DNA from: JADFQT01 sp965216025
Lineage (GTDB): Bacteria > Chloroflexota > Dehalococcoidia > Lucifugimonadales > UBA3495
Assembly (NCBI GenBank): GCA_965216025.1
Contig: CBDCEX010000018.1
Location: 992,001 to 1,056,000, forward strand
DNA length: 64,000 nt
Reading direction: 5' to 3'
Shown here in pieces: positions 9,088 through 18,113 of the stretch (position 1 is the first letter of the stretch; the number at the start of each line of letters is the position of its first letter). The notes beneath the pieces were generated by a model, which was not told the DNA's origin, searched no databases, and was given only the letters and a program-made list of their open reading frames with translations. The position numbers and the translations under genes were made by a program.

Positions 9088-9285
9088 TGGAGGAGAATTT
9101 TGATGTCCTTCCCGGCGAAGCTCAGGCCTGCAATAAGGCCAACCGGAACGCCAAGGAGAAACGCTTCCTTGTTCGAACCAAACGACGAATAAACAATATA
9201 ATAAACATTTTTTTAGCCTTACTTCGTACAATTCTGGAAATATGCTATCATTGGGCCTTCCAGATAGCCCATTGGAGGCGTCAAC

Positions 9286-10302
9286 ATGGTTTTAGAGGGC
9301 AATGATTGGCTTGCTCTAACTAAGGAGCCCACTTTGGAACCGGAGATTCCTATCTGCGATCCCCATCACCACTTTTGGGAATATCGGCCCGAGCCTGCTG
9401 CCTATCAACGCTATCTCCTGCAGGAACTGGCCGAGGACATCAACAGCGGTCACAATGTGCGTTCTACCGTGTTCATTGAGGTGAGCTCTAACTACCGTAC
9501 CGACGGTCCGGAAGAGATGCGCCCAGTTGGCGAGGTGGAATTTGTTGAGGCTATAGCCGAGGCCAGCGCCACCGGTCAGTATGGCCCTGGCCGGGCGGCC
9601 GCCGCTATCATCGGCCGAGCCGACCTCAAAAGGGGCGTCCTGGTTAGGCCAGCGCTAGAAGCGCTGCAAGCGGCCAGTCCCAACCGATTCCGCGGCATTC
9701 GCCACTCGGTCGGATGGGACGCCCATCCGGAGGTGCCAGACCGGGAAATCCAGGGTTGCTTAGCCGATGGGGGTTACCGGGAGGGAGCGAGGGTGTTATC
9801 CGGCATGGGACTGTGTCTGGAAACTTCCATGTACTTTCCCCAGCTGCCGGAATTAGCGGAATTCGCTAAAACCCTGCCCGATTTGAACATTGTGTTGAAC
9901 CATCTTGGTGGGCTGATGCGGACCGGCCCCTATGCCAACCGAGATGAGGAGGTTGGGGCAGCCTGGCGGAGCGGCATAGACCAGGTGGCGGAATGTCCCA
10001 ACATCATCATGAAACTGGGCGGCGTTGGAATGCCAAGAGTGGGTTTCGACTGGCACGCTCGGACCAAGCCCGTCGGCTCGGAGGAGCTGGCTGAGTCCAT
10101 CGCCCCATTTGTCAATTACTCCATCGAGAAATTCGGCCCTGACCGGTGCATGTTCGAGAGCAACTTCCCGGTGGACAAGGTGTCATTTTCTTATCACGTG
10201 CTGTACAACGCCTTCAAACGAGTTTCCCAAGGCTATACGGCATCCGAGCGCGGCGATTTGCTCCACGACACGGCGGCGCGGGTGTACCGGCTAAACGAAT
10301 AA
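9286..10302 (+). CDS. amidohydrolase family (Amidohydro_2) TIM-barrel hydrolase
   Basis: A 338-residue metal-dependent hydrolase of the amidohydrolase-2 group. It has the N-terminal metal motif ICDPHHHFWEY (D-x-H-H-H), a mid-barrel NIVLNHLGG strand giving a further metal His, and DRCMFESNFPVDK late in the barrel. The family includes decarboxylases and lactone hydrolases (for example 2-pyrone-4,6-dicarboxylate lactonase and ACMSD relatives). The exact substrate is not evident. GGAGG lies eight bases before ATG. The AT-rich stretch 9185-9255 between the IS66 element and this gene is the likely promoter region. Confidence 0.87.
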   Translation: MVLEGNDWLALTKEPTLEPEIPICDPHHHFWEYRPEPAAYQRYLLQELAEDINSGHNVRSTVFIEVSSNYRTDGPEEMRPVGEVEFVEAIAEASATGQYGPGRAAAAIIGRADLKRGVLVRPALEALQAASPNRFRGIRHSVGWDAHPEVPDREIQGCLADGGYREGARVLSGMGLCLETSMYFPQLPELAEFAKTLPDLNIVLNHLGGLMRTGPYANRDEEVGAAWRSGIDQVAECPNIIMKLGGVGMPRVGFDWHARTKPVGSEELAESIAPFVNYSIEKFGPDRCMFESNFPVDKVSFSYHVLYNAFKRVSQGYTASERGDLLHDTAARVYRLNE

Positions 10303-10461
10303 CGGACTGAATATCGTAACGTAGGCCGAACCCAGCGTGGGGACAGTTTTCAGGAAGCATGCCGCCCCGGCCTTCTTTGGCCGTACCAAGACGACTCGGC
10401 CCAGGGGGCGTAATCCCGCCGGAGGTAAATGTTCCATTAGCTGTTTGGAGGAAAATGCTAT

Positions 10462-10974
10462 ATGAGCGCATTTAAAGAGGCCTTGCTGAGCGGACTAGAG
10501 GAATACCTCCAGAGACTGCAAGTCGCGATCGAGGGCCTGACGCCTGCTGAGGTGCGCTGGCAGCCCACGATGCACACCAACCATATTGCCTGGCTGGTCT
10601 GGCACATGGCCCGTGTCGAGGACTCGTGGGTCAGCCGGACCCTGCGCGGGACCACCCAGGTGTGGATCGCCGAGGGATGGGCCGACCGATTCCACATGGA
10701 CCCCGAAAGCACGGGATCCGGACACGCCAGCGAGGACGTCCGGGCGATGCCGGAGGTCCTCCTCAGCGACCTAATGGCCTACTTCGATGCCGTTCGTCTC
10801 GTCACGCGCCGGTACTTGGACCAAGCCACAGACAACGACCTGTCGCGGGCGTACCACCACCGGGGCGGTGATCGATCAGGGACATGGATCCTGGGACACA
10901 TCCTCGTCGAGGAGAGTCAACACACGGGCCAGGTGGCGATGGTCCGGGGCATGATGCGGGGGCTTGGCGAGTGA
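10462..10974 (+). CDS. DinB-like four-helix protein
   Basis: A 170-residue protein with the DinB/YfiT-like metalloenzyme pattern: an N-terminal helix ending PAEVRWQP, then a first His in HIAWLVWHMARVEDSW (second helix), and a C-terminal helix TWILGHILVEESQHTGQVAMVRGM with two His spaced as in metal-binding DinB proteins. The family includes thiol-dependent S-transferases and damage-inducible proteins; no specific role can be given. TGGAGGAAAA upstream of ATG supports the start. It sits alone between two hydrolase genes on the same strand. Confidence 0.85.
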   Translation: MSAFKEALLSGLEEYLQRLQVAIEGLTPAEVRWQPTMHTNHIAWLVWHMARVEDSWVSRTLRGTTQVWIAEGWADRFHMDPESTGSGHASEDVRAMPEVLLSDLMAYFDAVRLVTRRYLDQATDNDLSRAYHHRGGDRSGTWILGHILVEESQHTGQVAMVRGMMRGLGE

Positions 10975-11106
10975 GGCGATGCTATTTTAGACCAAACCAC
11001 CCGCCTTGACGCCAAGCTGGCCTCTATAGGGCAGGATTTCTCGCTTCTGTGAGTAATCCCAGGCAGGCAAGCAGGAGAGGAATATAGGCATCATAGGGAG
11101 GAGATT

Positions 11107-12030
11107 ATGACTTGGGAATTTGAACTCGTTGCTGGACCCTATGGAGAAACCACCGAAGGTCCCGCTTGGGACGGGCAGGCGCTGCTGTTCACCCACATCA
11201 TCGAAAACCGCATAATGCGCTATGATCCCCAAACCGGGGCCTGCACCGAGCACCGCACCGGTACCCACCGCACTAATGGCCTGGCTTTTGACTCCACTGG
11301 TAGCCTGTACGGTTGCTGCTCGGGAAGAAGGTCAATCGTTCGATTCGAGGCCGCTGGTACTACCACTGTCATCGTTGACCGGCTGGACGGACGGCGCATC
11401 AATACCCCAAATGACCTGGCGGTAGACGCCCAGGGCCGGGTGTGGTTCACCAACCCCTGGAACGAGGCAAATGTTGACCCAGACGAGGAACGGCAACTGG
11501 AGCTGGACCATGAGGAAGTCCTACGAGCAGACCCTCAGCCTGATGGCAGCTGGTCCTTGCAACGCATGACCTATGACTTGACCAAGCCCAATGGCATCCT
11601 GGTATCGCCAGACCAGCAGACTTTGTACGTGGCCCAGAGCCACTCTGAGCCGGGGAAAGTGCGGGAGTTGAGGGGCTACCCTATTCTAGGGGATGGAACC
11701 CTGGGCCCGCACACCGTATTACATCAGTTTGCCGAGGACCACCGGGGACCCCAGCGCGGCGTTGATGGCATGTGCTTCGACTCGGAAGGAAACATCATTG
11801 CTTGCGCTGGCTGGGGGCAGAATGGTCCCGGTCCCCTGATCTACGTTTTTGCGCCATCGGGCAGAGTTTTAGCGACCCACCCGATGCCGCCGGGAATCGA
11901 CCGGGCCACTAACTGCAGCTTCGGCGAAGCCGACCTGGGCACTCTCTATGTTACCACTGGTGGGGGAGGTCACCTCTTTCGCGTGGGGAATACCGGTCAT
12001 CACGGCTGGTCATTATACCCATCTTCTTGA
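11107..12030 (+). CDS. SMP-30/gluconolactonase/LRE family hydrolase
   Basis: A 307-residue six-bladed beta-propeller of the SMP-30 family. Metal-ligand positions are visible: Glu in TTEGPAWDG near residue 18, Asn/Asp in NTPNDLAVDAQGRVWFTNP (~residues 100-118), Asn in TKPNGILVSPDQQTLYVAQS, and Asp in GVDGMCFDSEGNIIACAGWG. Members hydrolyse sugar lactones or organophosphates using a divalent metal. AGGAGATT just upstream supports the ATG. No signal peptide is seen. Gluconolactonase activity specifically is not established by sequence alone. Confidence 0.87.
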   Translation: MTWEFELVAGPYGETTEGPAWDGQALLFTHIIENRIMRYDPQTGACTEHRTGTHRTNGLAFDSTGSLYGCCSGRRSIVRFEAAGTTTVIVDRLDGRRINTPNDLAVDAQGRVWFTNPWNEANVDPDEERQLELDHEEVLRADPQPDGSWSLQRMTYDLTKPNGILVSPDQQTLYVAQSHSEPGKVRELRGYPILGDGTLGPHTVLHQFAEDHRGPQRGVDGMCFDSEGNIIACAGWGQNGPGPLIYVFAPSGRVLATHPMPPGIDRATNCSFGEADLGTLYVTTGGGGHLFRVGNTGHHGWSLYPSS

Positions 12031-12080
12031 ACCTTCAATGAAGACAAGCTTGGGAGGGTCTATCATCAGGCCATTGCCTT

Positions 12081-12121
12081 ATTTACTTTAATCCGGCAGG
12101 ATTAATCACCAGTAAGTAAAT
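12081..12121. promoter_or_regulatory. nested inverted repeat upstream of the molybdenum hydroxylase gene
   Basis: An inner perfect hairpin TAATCC-GGCA-GGATTA (12089-12104) is embraced by outer arms ATTTACTT (12081-12088) and AAGTAAAT (12114-12121). It lies ~120 bp upstream of the gene at 12242, in a 211-bp gap. It could be an RNA stem-loop (possibly a terminator for the SMP-30 gene) or an operator. Confidence 0.4.
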
Positions 12122-12241
12122 GGATTCCCGGCGGGCCCTGCGGAAGAACGTCCGAAAGAAGTTTAAAAAAGGTAGAGGGAGGCCCAACAGGCCCCAGCGC
12201 ACTGGGCGGGGTTATTGGTAGCAAAAGGGAGGTGACTTTCG

Positions 12242-14557
12242 ATGACTTCAAACATCGTGTTGTCTAATCAAGAATTCAACGTGGTGGGTACTCGCCCCAT
12301 CCGCCACGATGGGACCGACAAAGTAACCGGGCGGGCCCAGTATGGTGCCGATATCAATTTGCCGGGGCTCCTTTTTGGCAAGATTTTACGAAGTCCTCAC
12401 CCCCACGCCCGAATCAAGTCCATTAATACCAGTCGGGCCCTGGCCTTGACCGGAGTACACGCGGTGGTGACCTCGGAGGACCTGCCTGAGGCGTCGGGCA
12501 GAGTGGTGGATTTGGGTGAAGGAGCAATGACCAATCCCAAGTTCCTCAGCAACAACTGTTTGGCCGCCGAAAAAGCGCTTTACAAGGGTCATGCAGTAGC
12601 TGCGGTGGCCGCCGACAGCGCCCACTTGGCTGAGGAAGCTCTGGCGCTGATCGAAGTTGACTATGAGGTCTTGCCCCCGGTTAATGACGTTCTTGACGCC
12701 ATGAAGGCAGCATCCCCGGTGCTCCACGAGCGGCTGGCAACCCTGTCGAATCCTAATCTCCGGCCTGGGGGACTTCGCTCCGAAGACGATACCGGCCAGG
12801 GGAGCAACGTAGCCAATCACTTTGTCTTTGAAATTGGTGATCTGGAAAAGGGGTTCCAAGAGGCCGATGTAATCGTGGAACGGGAGTACCGCACCAAGGC
12901 GGTTCATCAGGGCTATATTGAACCCCAGAGCGCGACGGCTTTATGGAGTGCCGACGGTACCCTCACTATCTGGTGTAGCAGCCAGGGCCACTTTAACGTT
13001 CGGGACCAGACGGCCAGTATTCTAAGGATTCCGATTTCGAAGGTCCGGGTGATTCCCTTGGAAATAGGTGGTGGATTTGGCGGTAAAACCCTGGTTTATC
13101 TGGAACCAGTAGCCGCTGCCCTCTCCCAGCAGACCGGGCGCCCGGTCAAGGTGACTATGAGCCGGACTGAGGTTTTTGAGGGTACCGGTCCCACCTCCGG
13201 CGGCTACCTGCGGGTGAAAATGGGCGCTACCAAAGAAGGACGCATCACCGCCGCCGATGCCACCCTAATCTATGAAGCCGGAGCTTTCCCCGGCTCGCCG
13301 GTGAACCCGGGCACTCAGTGCATCTTCGGCTGCTACGACATTCCCAACGGACACGTCGAAGGGTACGACGTAGTGCTGAACCATCCCAAAACTGCCGCTT
13401 ACCGAGCGCCCGGATCCCCCGCCGCCGCCTTTGCCTGTGAGACAGTGGTCGACGAGCTATGCGAGAAACTGGGCATGGACCCCCTGGATTTCCGGCTTCT
13501 CAATGGCTCCAAGGAGGGCACGCGAAGGGTTACCGGCCCTCAGTTCGGGCGCATCGGTTACCTGGAGACGGTCCAAGCGGCCAAAGAGCACGAGCACTGG
13601 TCGGCTCCCCTTGGCGGGCCAAACCGAGGCCGGGGCATCGCCGGGGGTTTCTGGATCAATGGCGCCGGGCCCTCCAGCGCACTGGCCAGCGTAAACTCCG
13701 ATGGTACGGTTAGCCTGGTCGAGGGCTCGCCGGATATCGGTGGCTCCCGCACCGTGGCCGCGATGCACGTTGCCGAGGTGCTTGGCATCGCTGCCGAAGA
13801 CGTTCAGCCGCTGGTAGGCGATACCAGCTCCATCGGCTTTACCTCAATGACGGGCGGCAGTGGCGTGGCCTTTAAGACCGGCTGGGCTTCCTATGAAGCA
13901 GCCCAAGACGTTAAAAGGCAGATGATTCAGCGGGCCGCCACGATTTGGGGCATTTCCCCCGAAAACGTAGATTACTCGGATGGGGTCATATCCCACAAAT
14001 CAGAGCCGGAGTTGCGCTTTAGCTTCCAGGAATTGGCTGCCAGGCTCAACGGTAGCGGCGGTCCCATTGCCGGTCGGGCCAACGTAGACCCTCGGGGTGT
14101 GGGAGGGGCTTTTGCCGTTCACATCGTGGATGTGGAAGTGGACCCGGACACTGGTAAGGTGGGCATCCTGCGCTACACCGCCCTTCAGGATGCTGGCAAG
14201 GCGGTCCATCCCAGTTATGTTGAGGGTCAGATACAGGGTGGCGCCGTTCAGGGAATAGGCTGGGCGCTAAATGAAGAGTACTTCTTCAATGACCAGGGGC
14301 AGATGGTCAACTCCAGCTTCCTTGATTACCGCATGCCCACCAGCCTGGACCTGCCGATGATCGACACTGTGATCGTAGAAGTGGCGAATCCTGGGCATCC
14401 TTATGGCGTTCGGGGCGTGGGTGAGGTCCCCATCGTTCCTCCGATGGCGGCGATAGCCAACGCGATTCACAACGCCATTGGCGTCAGGATGAACCACCTG
14501 CCGATGAATCCGGCCCGAGTTTTAGAAGCCTTATGGAAGCAGCAAGGACAAGAGTAA
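12242..14557 (+). CDS. xanthine dehydrogenase family molybdopterin-binding subunit
   Basis: A 771-residue large subunit of the xanthine oxidase/CO dehydrogenase-type molybdenum hydroxylases. It begins with the Ald_Xan_dh_C domain (RHDGTDKVTGRAQYGADINLPGLLFGKILRSPHPHARI), then the Moco-binding domain with GGGFGGKT near residue 280, and near the C-terminus VRGVGEVPIVPP with the catalytic Glu of GVGE. The family hydroxylates aldehydes or N-heterocycles. The usual FAD and [2Fe-2S] subunit genes are not adjacent; they may lie elsewhere. GGGAGGTGA lies shortly before ATG. MoaD/MoaE at 36.8-37.5 kb could serve its cofactor. Confidence 0.9.
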   Translation: MTSNIVLSNQEFNVVGTRPIRHDGTDKVTGRAQYGADINLPGLLFGKILRSPHPHARIKSINTSRALALTGVHAVVTSEDLPEASGRVVDLGEGAMTNPKFLSNNCLAAEKALYKGHAVAAVAADSAHLAEEALALIEVDYEVLPPVNDVLDAMKAASPVLHERLATLSNPNLRPGGLRSEDDTGQGSNVANHFVFEIGDLEKGFQEADVIVEREYRTKAVHQGYIEPQSATALWSADGTLTIWCSSQGHFNVRDQTASILRIPISKVRVIPLEIGGGFGGKTLVYLEPVAAALSQQTGRPVKVTMSRTEVFEGTGPTSGGYLRVKMGATKEGRITAADATLIYEAGAFPGSPVNPGTQCIFGCYDIPNGHVEGYDVVLNHPKTAAYRAPGSPAAAFACETVVDELCEKLGMDPLDFRLLNGSKEGTRRVTGPQFGRIGYLETVQAAKEHEHWSAPLGGPNRGRGIAGGFWINGAGPSSALASVNSDGTVSLVEGSPDIGGSRTVAAMHVAEVLGIAAEDVQPLVGDTSSIGFTSMTGGSGVAFKTGWASYEAAQDVKRQMIQRAATIWGISPENVDYSDGVISHKSEPELRFSFQELAARLNGSGGPIAGRANVDPRGVGGAFAVHIVDVEVDPDTGKVGILRYTALQDAGKAVHPSYVEGQIQGGAVQGIGWALNEEYFFNDQGQMVNSSFLDYRMPTSLDLPMIDTVIVEVANPGHPYGVRGVGEVPIVPPMAAIANAIHNAIGVRMNHLPMNPARVLEALWKQQGQE

Positions 14558-14768
14558 GAGCCTGGGTTCAAAGATATCCGGGCCTAGCATAATTCCCCGG
14601 CACGTCATTCCGGCGCAGGCTGGCATCCAGCGTCATCTACCCATCAACCAGGGGGCAGCACCAGGGGAGGACCTTCCCCCTAGACGTGATAGTGGATGCT
14701 GACCCCGGAGTTATCTAGATATGGCAATTGGCCCCTCCCGATTCTGGCCTAGAATTTGACCTGGTTAG

Positions 14769-15490
14769 CTAGGCTTGGGGCCGCTCCATAAATACCGTTA
14801 TTCCCATGTCGATGTACTTTTGCCGCTGGTCCGGAGTGCCGTTGCGGAAGCTGATCCGGACACTGGTACCCTCCAACTGTTGTTGCACATGGCGTAGGCA
14901 GTCATCCACCGTTTGAAATGGATGCTGGGGGTGGGCTTCCATGTCGAAACTCAAATCGGCTGGTCCCCAGGTCAGGCAATCAACCCCAGATTTGGCCAGC
15001 CTCCGGGCGTTCGTTACCGCGGCGAGGGTCTCCATCTGTAGGCATAGGACCCCGTGCTCGTTCCACCACTGGGCGTATTCCAGCCGGCCGTCCCGTCCGC
15101 TGACGCCGTGCCGGGCCACCCCAACTACGGTGTCCCACCTGGGGGTAATAAAAGGCGTCCAGGGCTTCCTGCACCACCGCTTCATCCTCCACCAAGGGGA
15201 CCTCGATAGCCATGGGTCCCAGGTCCAGGACGTTTCCGATGAGATAGGCGTGGCGGGTGTTCTTGATGCGGAACTGAACCGGCATCCCCAGGTCTTGGGC
15301 GGTGGAACAGAAGGCGACCAGCTTCTCCTCGTTGGTAGGGGCTGTGCTGGCTGTCTAGGGTCAGGAAACTGTAGGTGTCTTTGCTCAGTATACCTTCCAA
15401 GCGGGACCTGTCGGAATCCAGAGGCGCCGACACCCCCACCACCACTTCTCCAGCGTGGATGCGCTGCTTTAGGGAATCGTTGTCTGGCAA
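14769..15490 (-). pseudogene. HpcH/HpaI-type aldolase, two frameshifts
   Basis: Three overlapping frames together spell one HpcH/HpaI aldolase of about 240 residues. The N-terminus is LKQRIHAGEVVVGVSAPLDS. The middle, MAIEVPLVEDEAVVQEALDAFYYP, is in another frame, and the C-terminus has LQMETLAAV (metal Glu) and GPADLSFDM in the third. The shifts lie near 15340 and 15135. The family carries out retro-aldol cleavage of 2-keto-3-deoxy or hydroxy acids. The likely start is TTG at 15490, with AAGGAGG upstream. An ISAzo13 element ends 21 bp upstream of that start. This is either a decayed gene or sequence error. Confidence 0.75.
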
Positions 15491-15511
15491 ACCGTACCTC
15501 CTTGTTTTTGG

Positions 15512-16814
15512 CTTAGGAATTGTCACGAAATAACTTGTTCTTTACTACATGCTCAGCTATACTTAATGGGTGATAGTTGAAGGAGCGATTCAAGCTCGTT
15601 ACCAAGCGATTGCCCCCGTTGTGGACGAGCGGGTGCGGCGGCTGGTGCTTGCCGCTGAGGCGTCGGCGGCCGGGCGTGGTGGCCAGGCAGCGGTTGCAAG
15701 GGCCACCGGAGCTTCTCGCGGGACGATTCGCCGCGGCATACGGGAGTTGGGCCAGCCGGCCGTAGGGGCCGCGAAGGGCCGCATCCGCCATCCTGGAGGC
15801 GGCCGGAAGCGCACCGTCGAGCATGACCCGAGCTTGCGCGAGGACTTGGACCGGCTGGTGGAGCCGACCAGCCGTGGGGATCCCGAGTCCCCGCTGCGCT
15901 GGACCTGCAAGAGCGTGCGTCAACTGGCGGTGGCATTGAAGCGCCAAGGGCACCAAGTCAGCCATCGCATGGTCGCCGAACTGCTCCACGACATGGGCTA
16001 TAGCTTGCAAGCCAATCGCAAGACCCTGGCGGGGACGGAACACCCGGACCGCAACGCCCAGTTTGAGCACTTGGACCGGGCGGTGCAACTGCAACTCTCC
16101 CTGGGAGAGCCGGTGATCTCCGTGGACACGAAGAAGAAGAAACTGGTGGGGCCCTTCAAGAACGGTGGGCGGGAGTTGCGTCCCAAGGGAGCGCCGGAGC
16201 AAGTGCTGGTGCATGACTTCCTGATTCCGGATCTGGGCCGGGTCAGTCCTTATGGGGTGTACGATATCGCCCAGAACGAGGCCTGGGTCAGTGTGGGGAC
16301 GGACCACGATACGGCTGCTTTTGTCGTCGAGAGCATCCGGCGTTGGTGGCGCGGCATGGGGCAGGCGCTCTACCCGAGCGCCACTCGGCTGCTGATAACG
16401 GCCGACGCGGGCGGCAGCAATGGGTATCGGCTCCGCTTGTGGAAGCTGGAGTTGCAGAAATTGGCGGATGAGACGGGCCTTGAAATCGACGTGTGCCACC
16501 TCCCACCAGGGACCAGCAAGTGGAACAAGATCGAACACCGCTTGTTCTCCGCGATCAGTCAGAACTGGCGCGGAAAGCCGCTGGTGAGCCACGAGGTGGT
16601 GGTGAACTTGATCGGGGCGACCACGACCCGGACGGGGCTGCGGGTTCAGAGCCAACTGGACACCAACCGATACCCGGCCGGGCGCACCGTATCGGACGAC
16701 GAACTCGAAGCCATCTATTTGCGTAGAGACTCTTTCCATGGTGAATGGAATTATTCGCTGCTACCCCGCGTTGCGCTGCTCAATTGAACTAATTATTTCG
16801 TGACAATCCCTTAG
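15512..16814 (+). mobile_element. ISAzo13-family insertion sequence, apparently intact, about 1.3 kb
   Basis: Both ends carry the same inverted repeat, CTTAGGAATTGTCACG at the left and, read inward from the right, CTAAGGGATTGTCACG, continuing with GAAATAA. A single full-length transposase fills the interior. A second, truncated copy at 37514-37774 shows the same right end including CTAAG, so CTWAG belongs to the element and is not a target duplication. No clear target repeat was identified. It is inserted just upstream of the aldolase pseudogene. Confidence 0.88.
15570..16787 (+). CDS. ISAzo13-family transposase
   Basis: A 405-residue DDE transposase. It has an N-terminal helix-turn-helix-like region (AVARATGASRGTIRRGIREL) and a Gly/Arg-rich linker IRHPGGGRKR. 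The catalytic core has PVISVDTKKKKLVGPF (first Asp), LLITADAGGSNGYR (second Asp) and HLPPGTSKWNKIEHRLFSAISQNWRGKPL (Glu region), all typical of ISAzo13 transposases. The frame is intact. A shorter start a few codons downstream is possible. Confidence 0.92.
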   Translation: MIVEGAIQARYQAIAPVVDERVRRLVLAAEASAAGRGGQAAVARATGASRGTIRRGIRELGQPAVGAAKGRIRHPGGGRKRTVEHDPSLREDLDRLVEPTSRGDPESPLRWTCKSVRQLAVALKRQGHQVSHRMVAELLHDMGYSLQANRKTLAGTEHPDRNAQFEHLDRAVQLQLSLGEPVISVDTKKKKLVGPFKNGGRELRPKGAPEQVLVHDFLIPDLGRVSPYGVYDIAQNEAWVSVGTDHDTAAFVVESIRRWWRGMGQALYPSATRLLITADAGGSNGYRLRLWKLELQKLADETGLEIDVCHLPPGTSKWNKIEHRLFSAISQNWRGKPLVSHEVVVNLIGATTTRTGLRVQSQLDTNRYPAGRTVSDDELEAIYLRRDSFHGEWNYSLLPRVALLN

Positions 16815-16994
16815 TCCCGTATTTCCCAGAGGACACTGACGCCCCTTGGAATAGGAGCCTCTGGAATGGCTCGAACTATAAAACGCCATCCCGGGCGCGT
16901 CAACGACATGGCCCAAGGCTGATGGGCTATCCACCTCGGGTAGCGAGTTTATCCTTGGTCGAGGCGTAGACGATTACGGTCTACCTTTTACCAC

Positions 16995-17205
16995 CACACC
17001 GGATTGGACAGCGCTGCCAATACCGTCATTCCGGCGAACGCCGGAATCCAGGCAACAGTCCAGAATGTACTTCCCTGGACACCGGCTTACGCCGGTGTGA
17101 CGAAGGATTTTGCTCCTTCAGGTTGCGCAAACTAACCCACTGCCGATTGCCGAAGCAGATTTTGGGGTTTAGCTGATTGTAGTTTTCACCTTGGTATTAG
17201 TTTAG
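16995..17205. repeat. MITE-like dispersed repeat, copy A (left end truncated)
   Basis: About 210 bp matching the complete copy at 21264-21504. It contains the two diagnostic palindromes ATTCCGGC-GAAC-GCCGGAAT and ACACCGGC-TTAC-GCCGGTGT and the right end CACCTTGGTATTAGTTTAG. It abuts the hydrolase gene so tightly that the TAA stop codon of that gene (17202-17204, minus strand) lies inside the repeat's terminal CTAAAC. The rest of the gap 16815-16994 holds nothing recognisable. Confidence 0.8.
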
Positions 17206-18020
17206 CTATCAGTCTCGACCTGCGCCAGAAACTCCAATACCCGCCGGACGTATTTTTCCGGCGCTTCCGAGTGGGGGGCCACCTCAGCCCATCGGCAGTT
17301 GGGAATCAGCCGATGCACCTGCTGGGCCACGCCGCGGGGGTGAATGTCATTGTTGCCGGGCATGATCATGGTCGGCGTATGAATCCCCTTGAGTGTCTTT
17401 TCGTTCATCCCCAGGGTCAGATACGGACCTTCGAACAACGCGTGGATGGTATCCCGCATTACCTGGGCGAAATCCTGGGGGTCCATGTCTTCCAGAGTTT
17501 TGCGGTACTCCGGGTCGTACTGAACTCGCTCCGGGGTAAAGGGAGAAAAGCGGTCGTCGGCATCGAAAGCCTCCACCACCGCCTTTATGCCCTGGTTCAA
17601 GGCCATGTCGGCGCTCTTGAACAGCTTCATGGCCAGGTAAGAGTCGCAAATGACACCGCCGGCAATGTTGGAGGGGAATATCGCTCGGACCCGTCCCGGA
17701 TAGCGCGCGGCGCAGCCGAAGGAAATGGCGGCGCCAAAGGACCCGCCGCCCAGATAAACCGTCTCGATGCTCAGCGCGTCCATGAGGCCCATCACGTCCT
17801 GGCAGACCATGTCCCAGGTCTGCACCACCAGGGGACTGCTGGACTGACCGCCGAAACGCCGGTCATAGGAGATAACGCGGTGCTCCCGGGACAACTCTCC
17901 GACCACTGACCGGTAGCCGGCCAGCGTGCCCTGCAGCCCGCCGCCGGAAAGAACGATGGGAGGCCCGCTTCCCGACTCTTCGTAGTAAATCTCCGCGCCG
18001 TTTACCTTAGCCGTGGGCAT
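17202..18020 (-). CDS. alpha/beta hydrolase
   Basis: A 272-residue alpha/beta hydrolase fold protein. It has the N-terminal strand VNGAEIYYEESGSGPPIVLSGG (oxyanion region), a YDRRFGGQSS loop, the nucleophile elbow GGGSFGAA near residue 96, and late strands TPTMIMPGNNDIHP (acid) and EVAPHSEAPEKYVRRVLEFL (His). Esterases, lactonases and carbon-carbon hydrolases share this fold, so the substrate is undefined. GAGGAGGAG upstream of ATG supports the start. It is the last gene of a minus-strand run of luciferase-like monooxygenases and the NHL protein; its stop codon is contributed by the adjacent repeat. Confidence 0.87.
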   Translation of the reverse strand: MPTAKVNGAEIYYEESGSGPPIVLSGGGLQGTLAGYRSVVGELSREHRVISYDRRFGGQSSSPLVVQTWDMVCQDVMGLMDALSIETVYLGGGSFGAAISFGCAARYPGRVRAIFPSNIAGGVICDSYLAMKLFKSADMALNQGIKAVVEAFDADDRFSPFTPERVQYDPEYRKTLEDMDPQDFAQVMRDTIHALFEGPYLTLGMNEKTLKGIHTPTMIMPGNNDIHPRGVAQQVHRLIPNCRWAEVAPHSEAPEKYVRRVLEFLAQVETDS

Positions 18021-18113
18021 GGTTACTCCTCCTCGCTAGGCTAACCTGGTGGGCAAACTGGCGTCTAACGGCCTTCATTGAGCCGTTCGGTCATACGCTC
18101 GTTGCCCCGCAGT

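Noticed and set aside
15512..15516. CTTAG at both ends of the ISAzo13 element as a 5-bp target duplication
   Set aside because: The independent truncated copy at 37514 has the same CTAAG next to the same end, so these bases are part of the terminal repeat.
15513..16739. 408-codon minus-strand frame in the ISAzo13 element
   Set aside because: Shadow of the transposase; composition is Gln/Pro/His-rich and no motif is recognisable.
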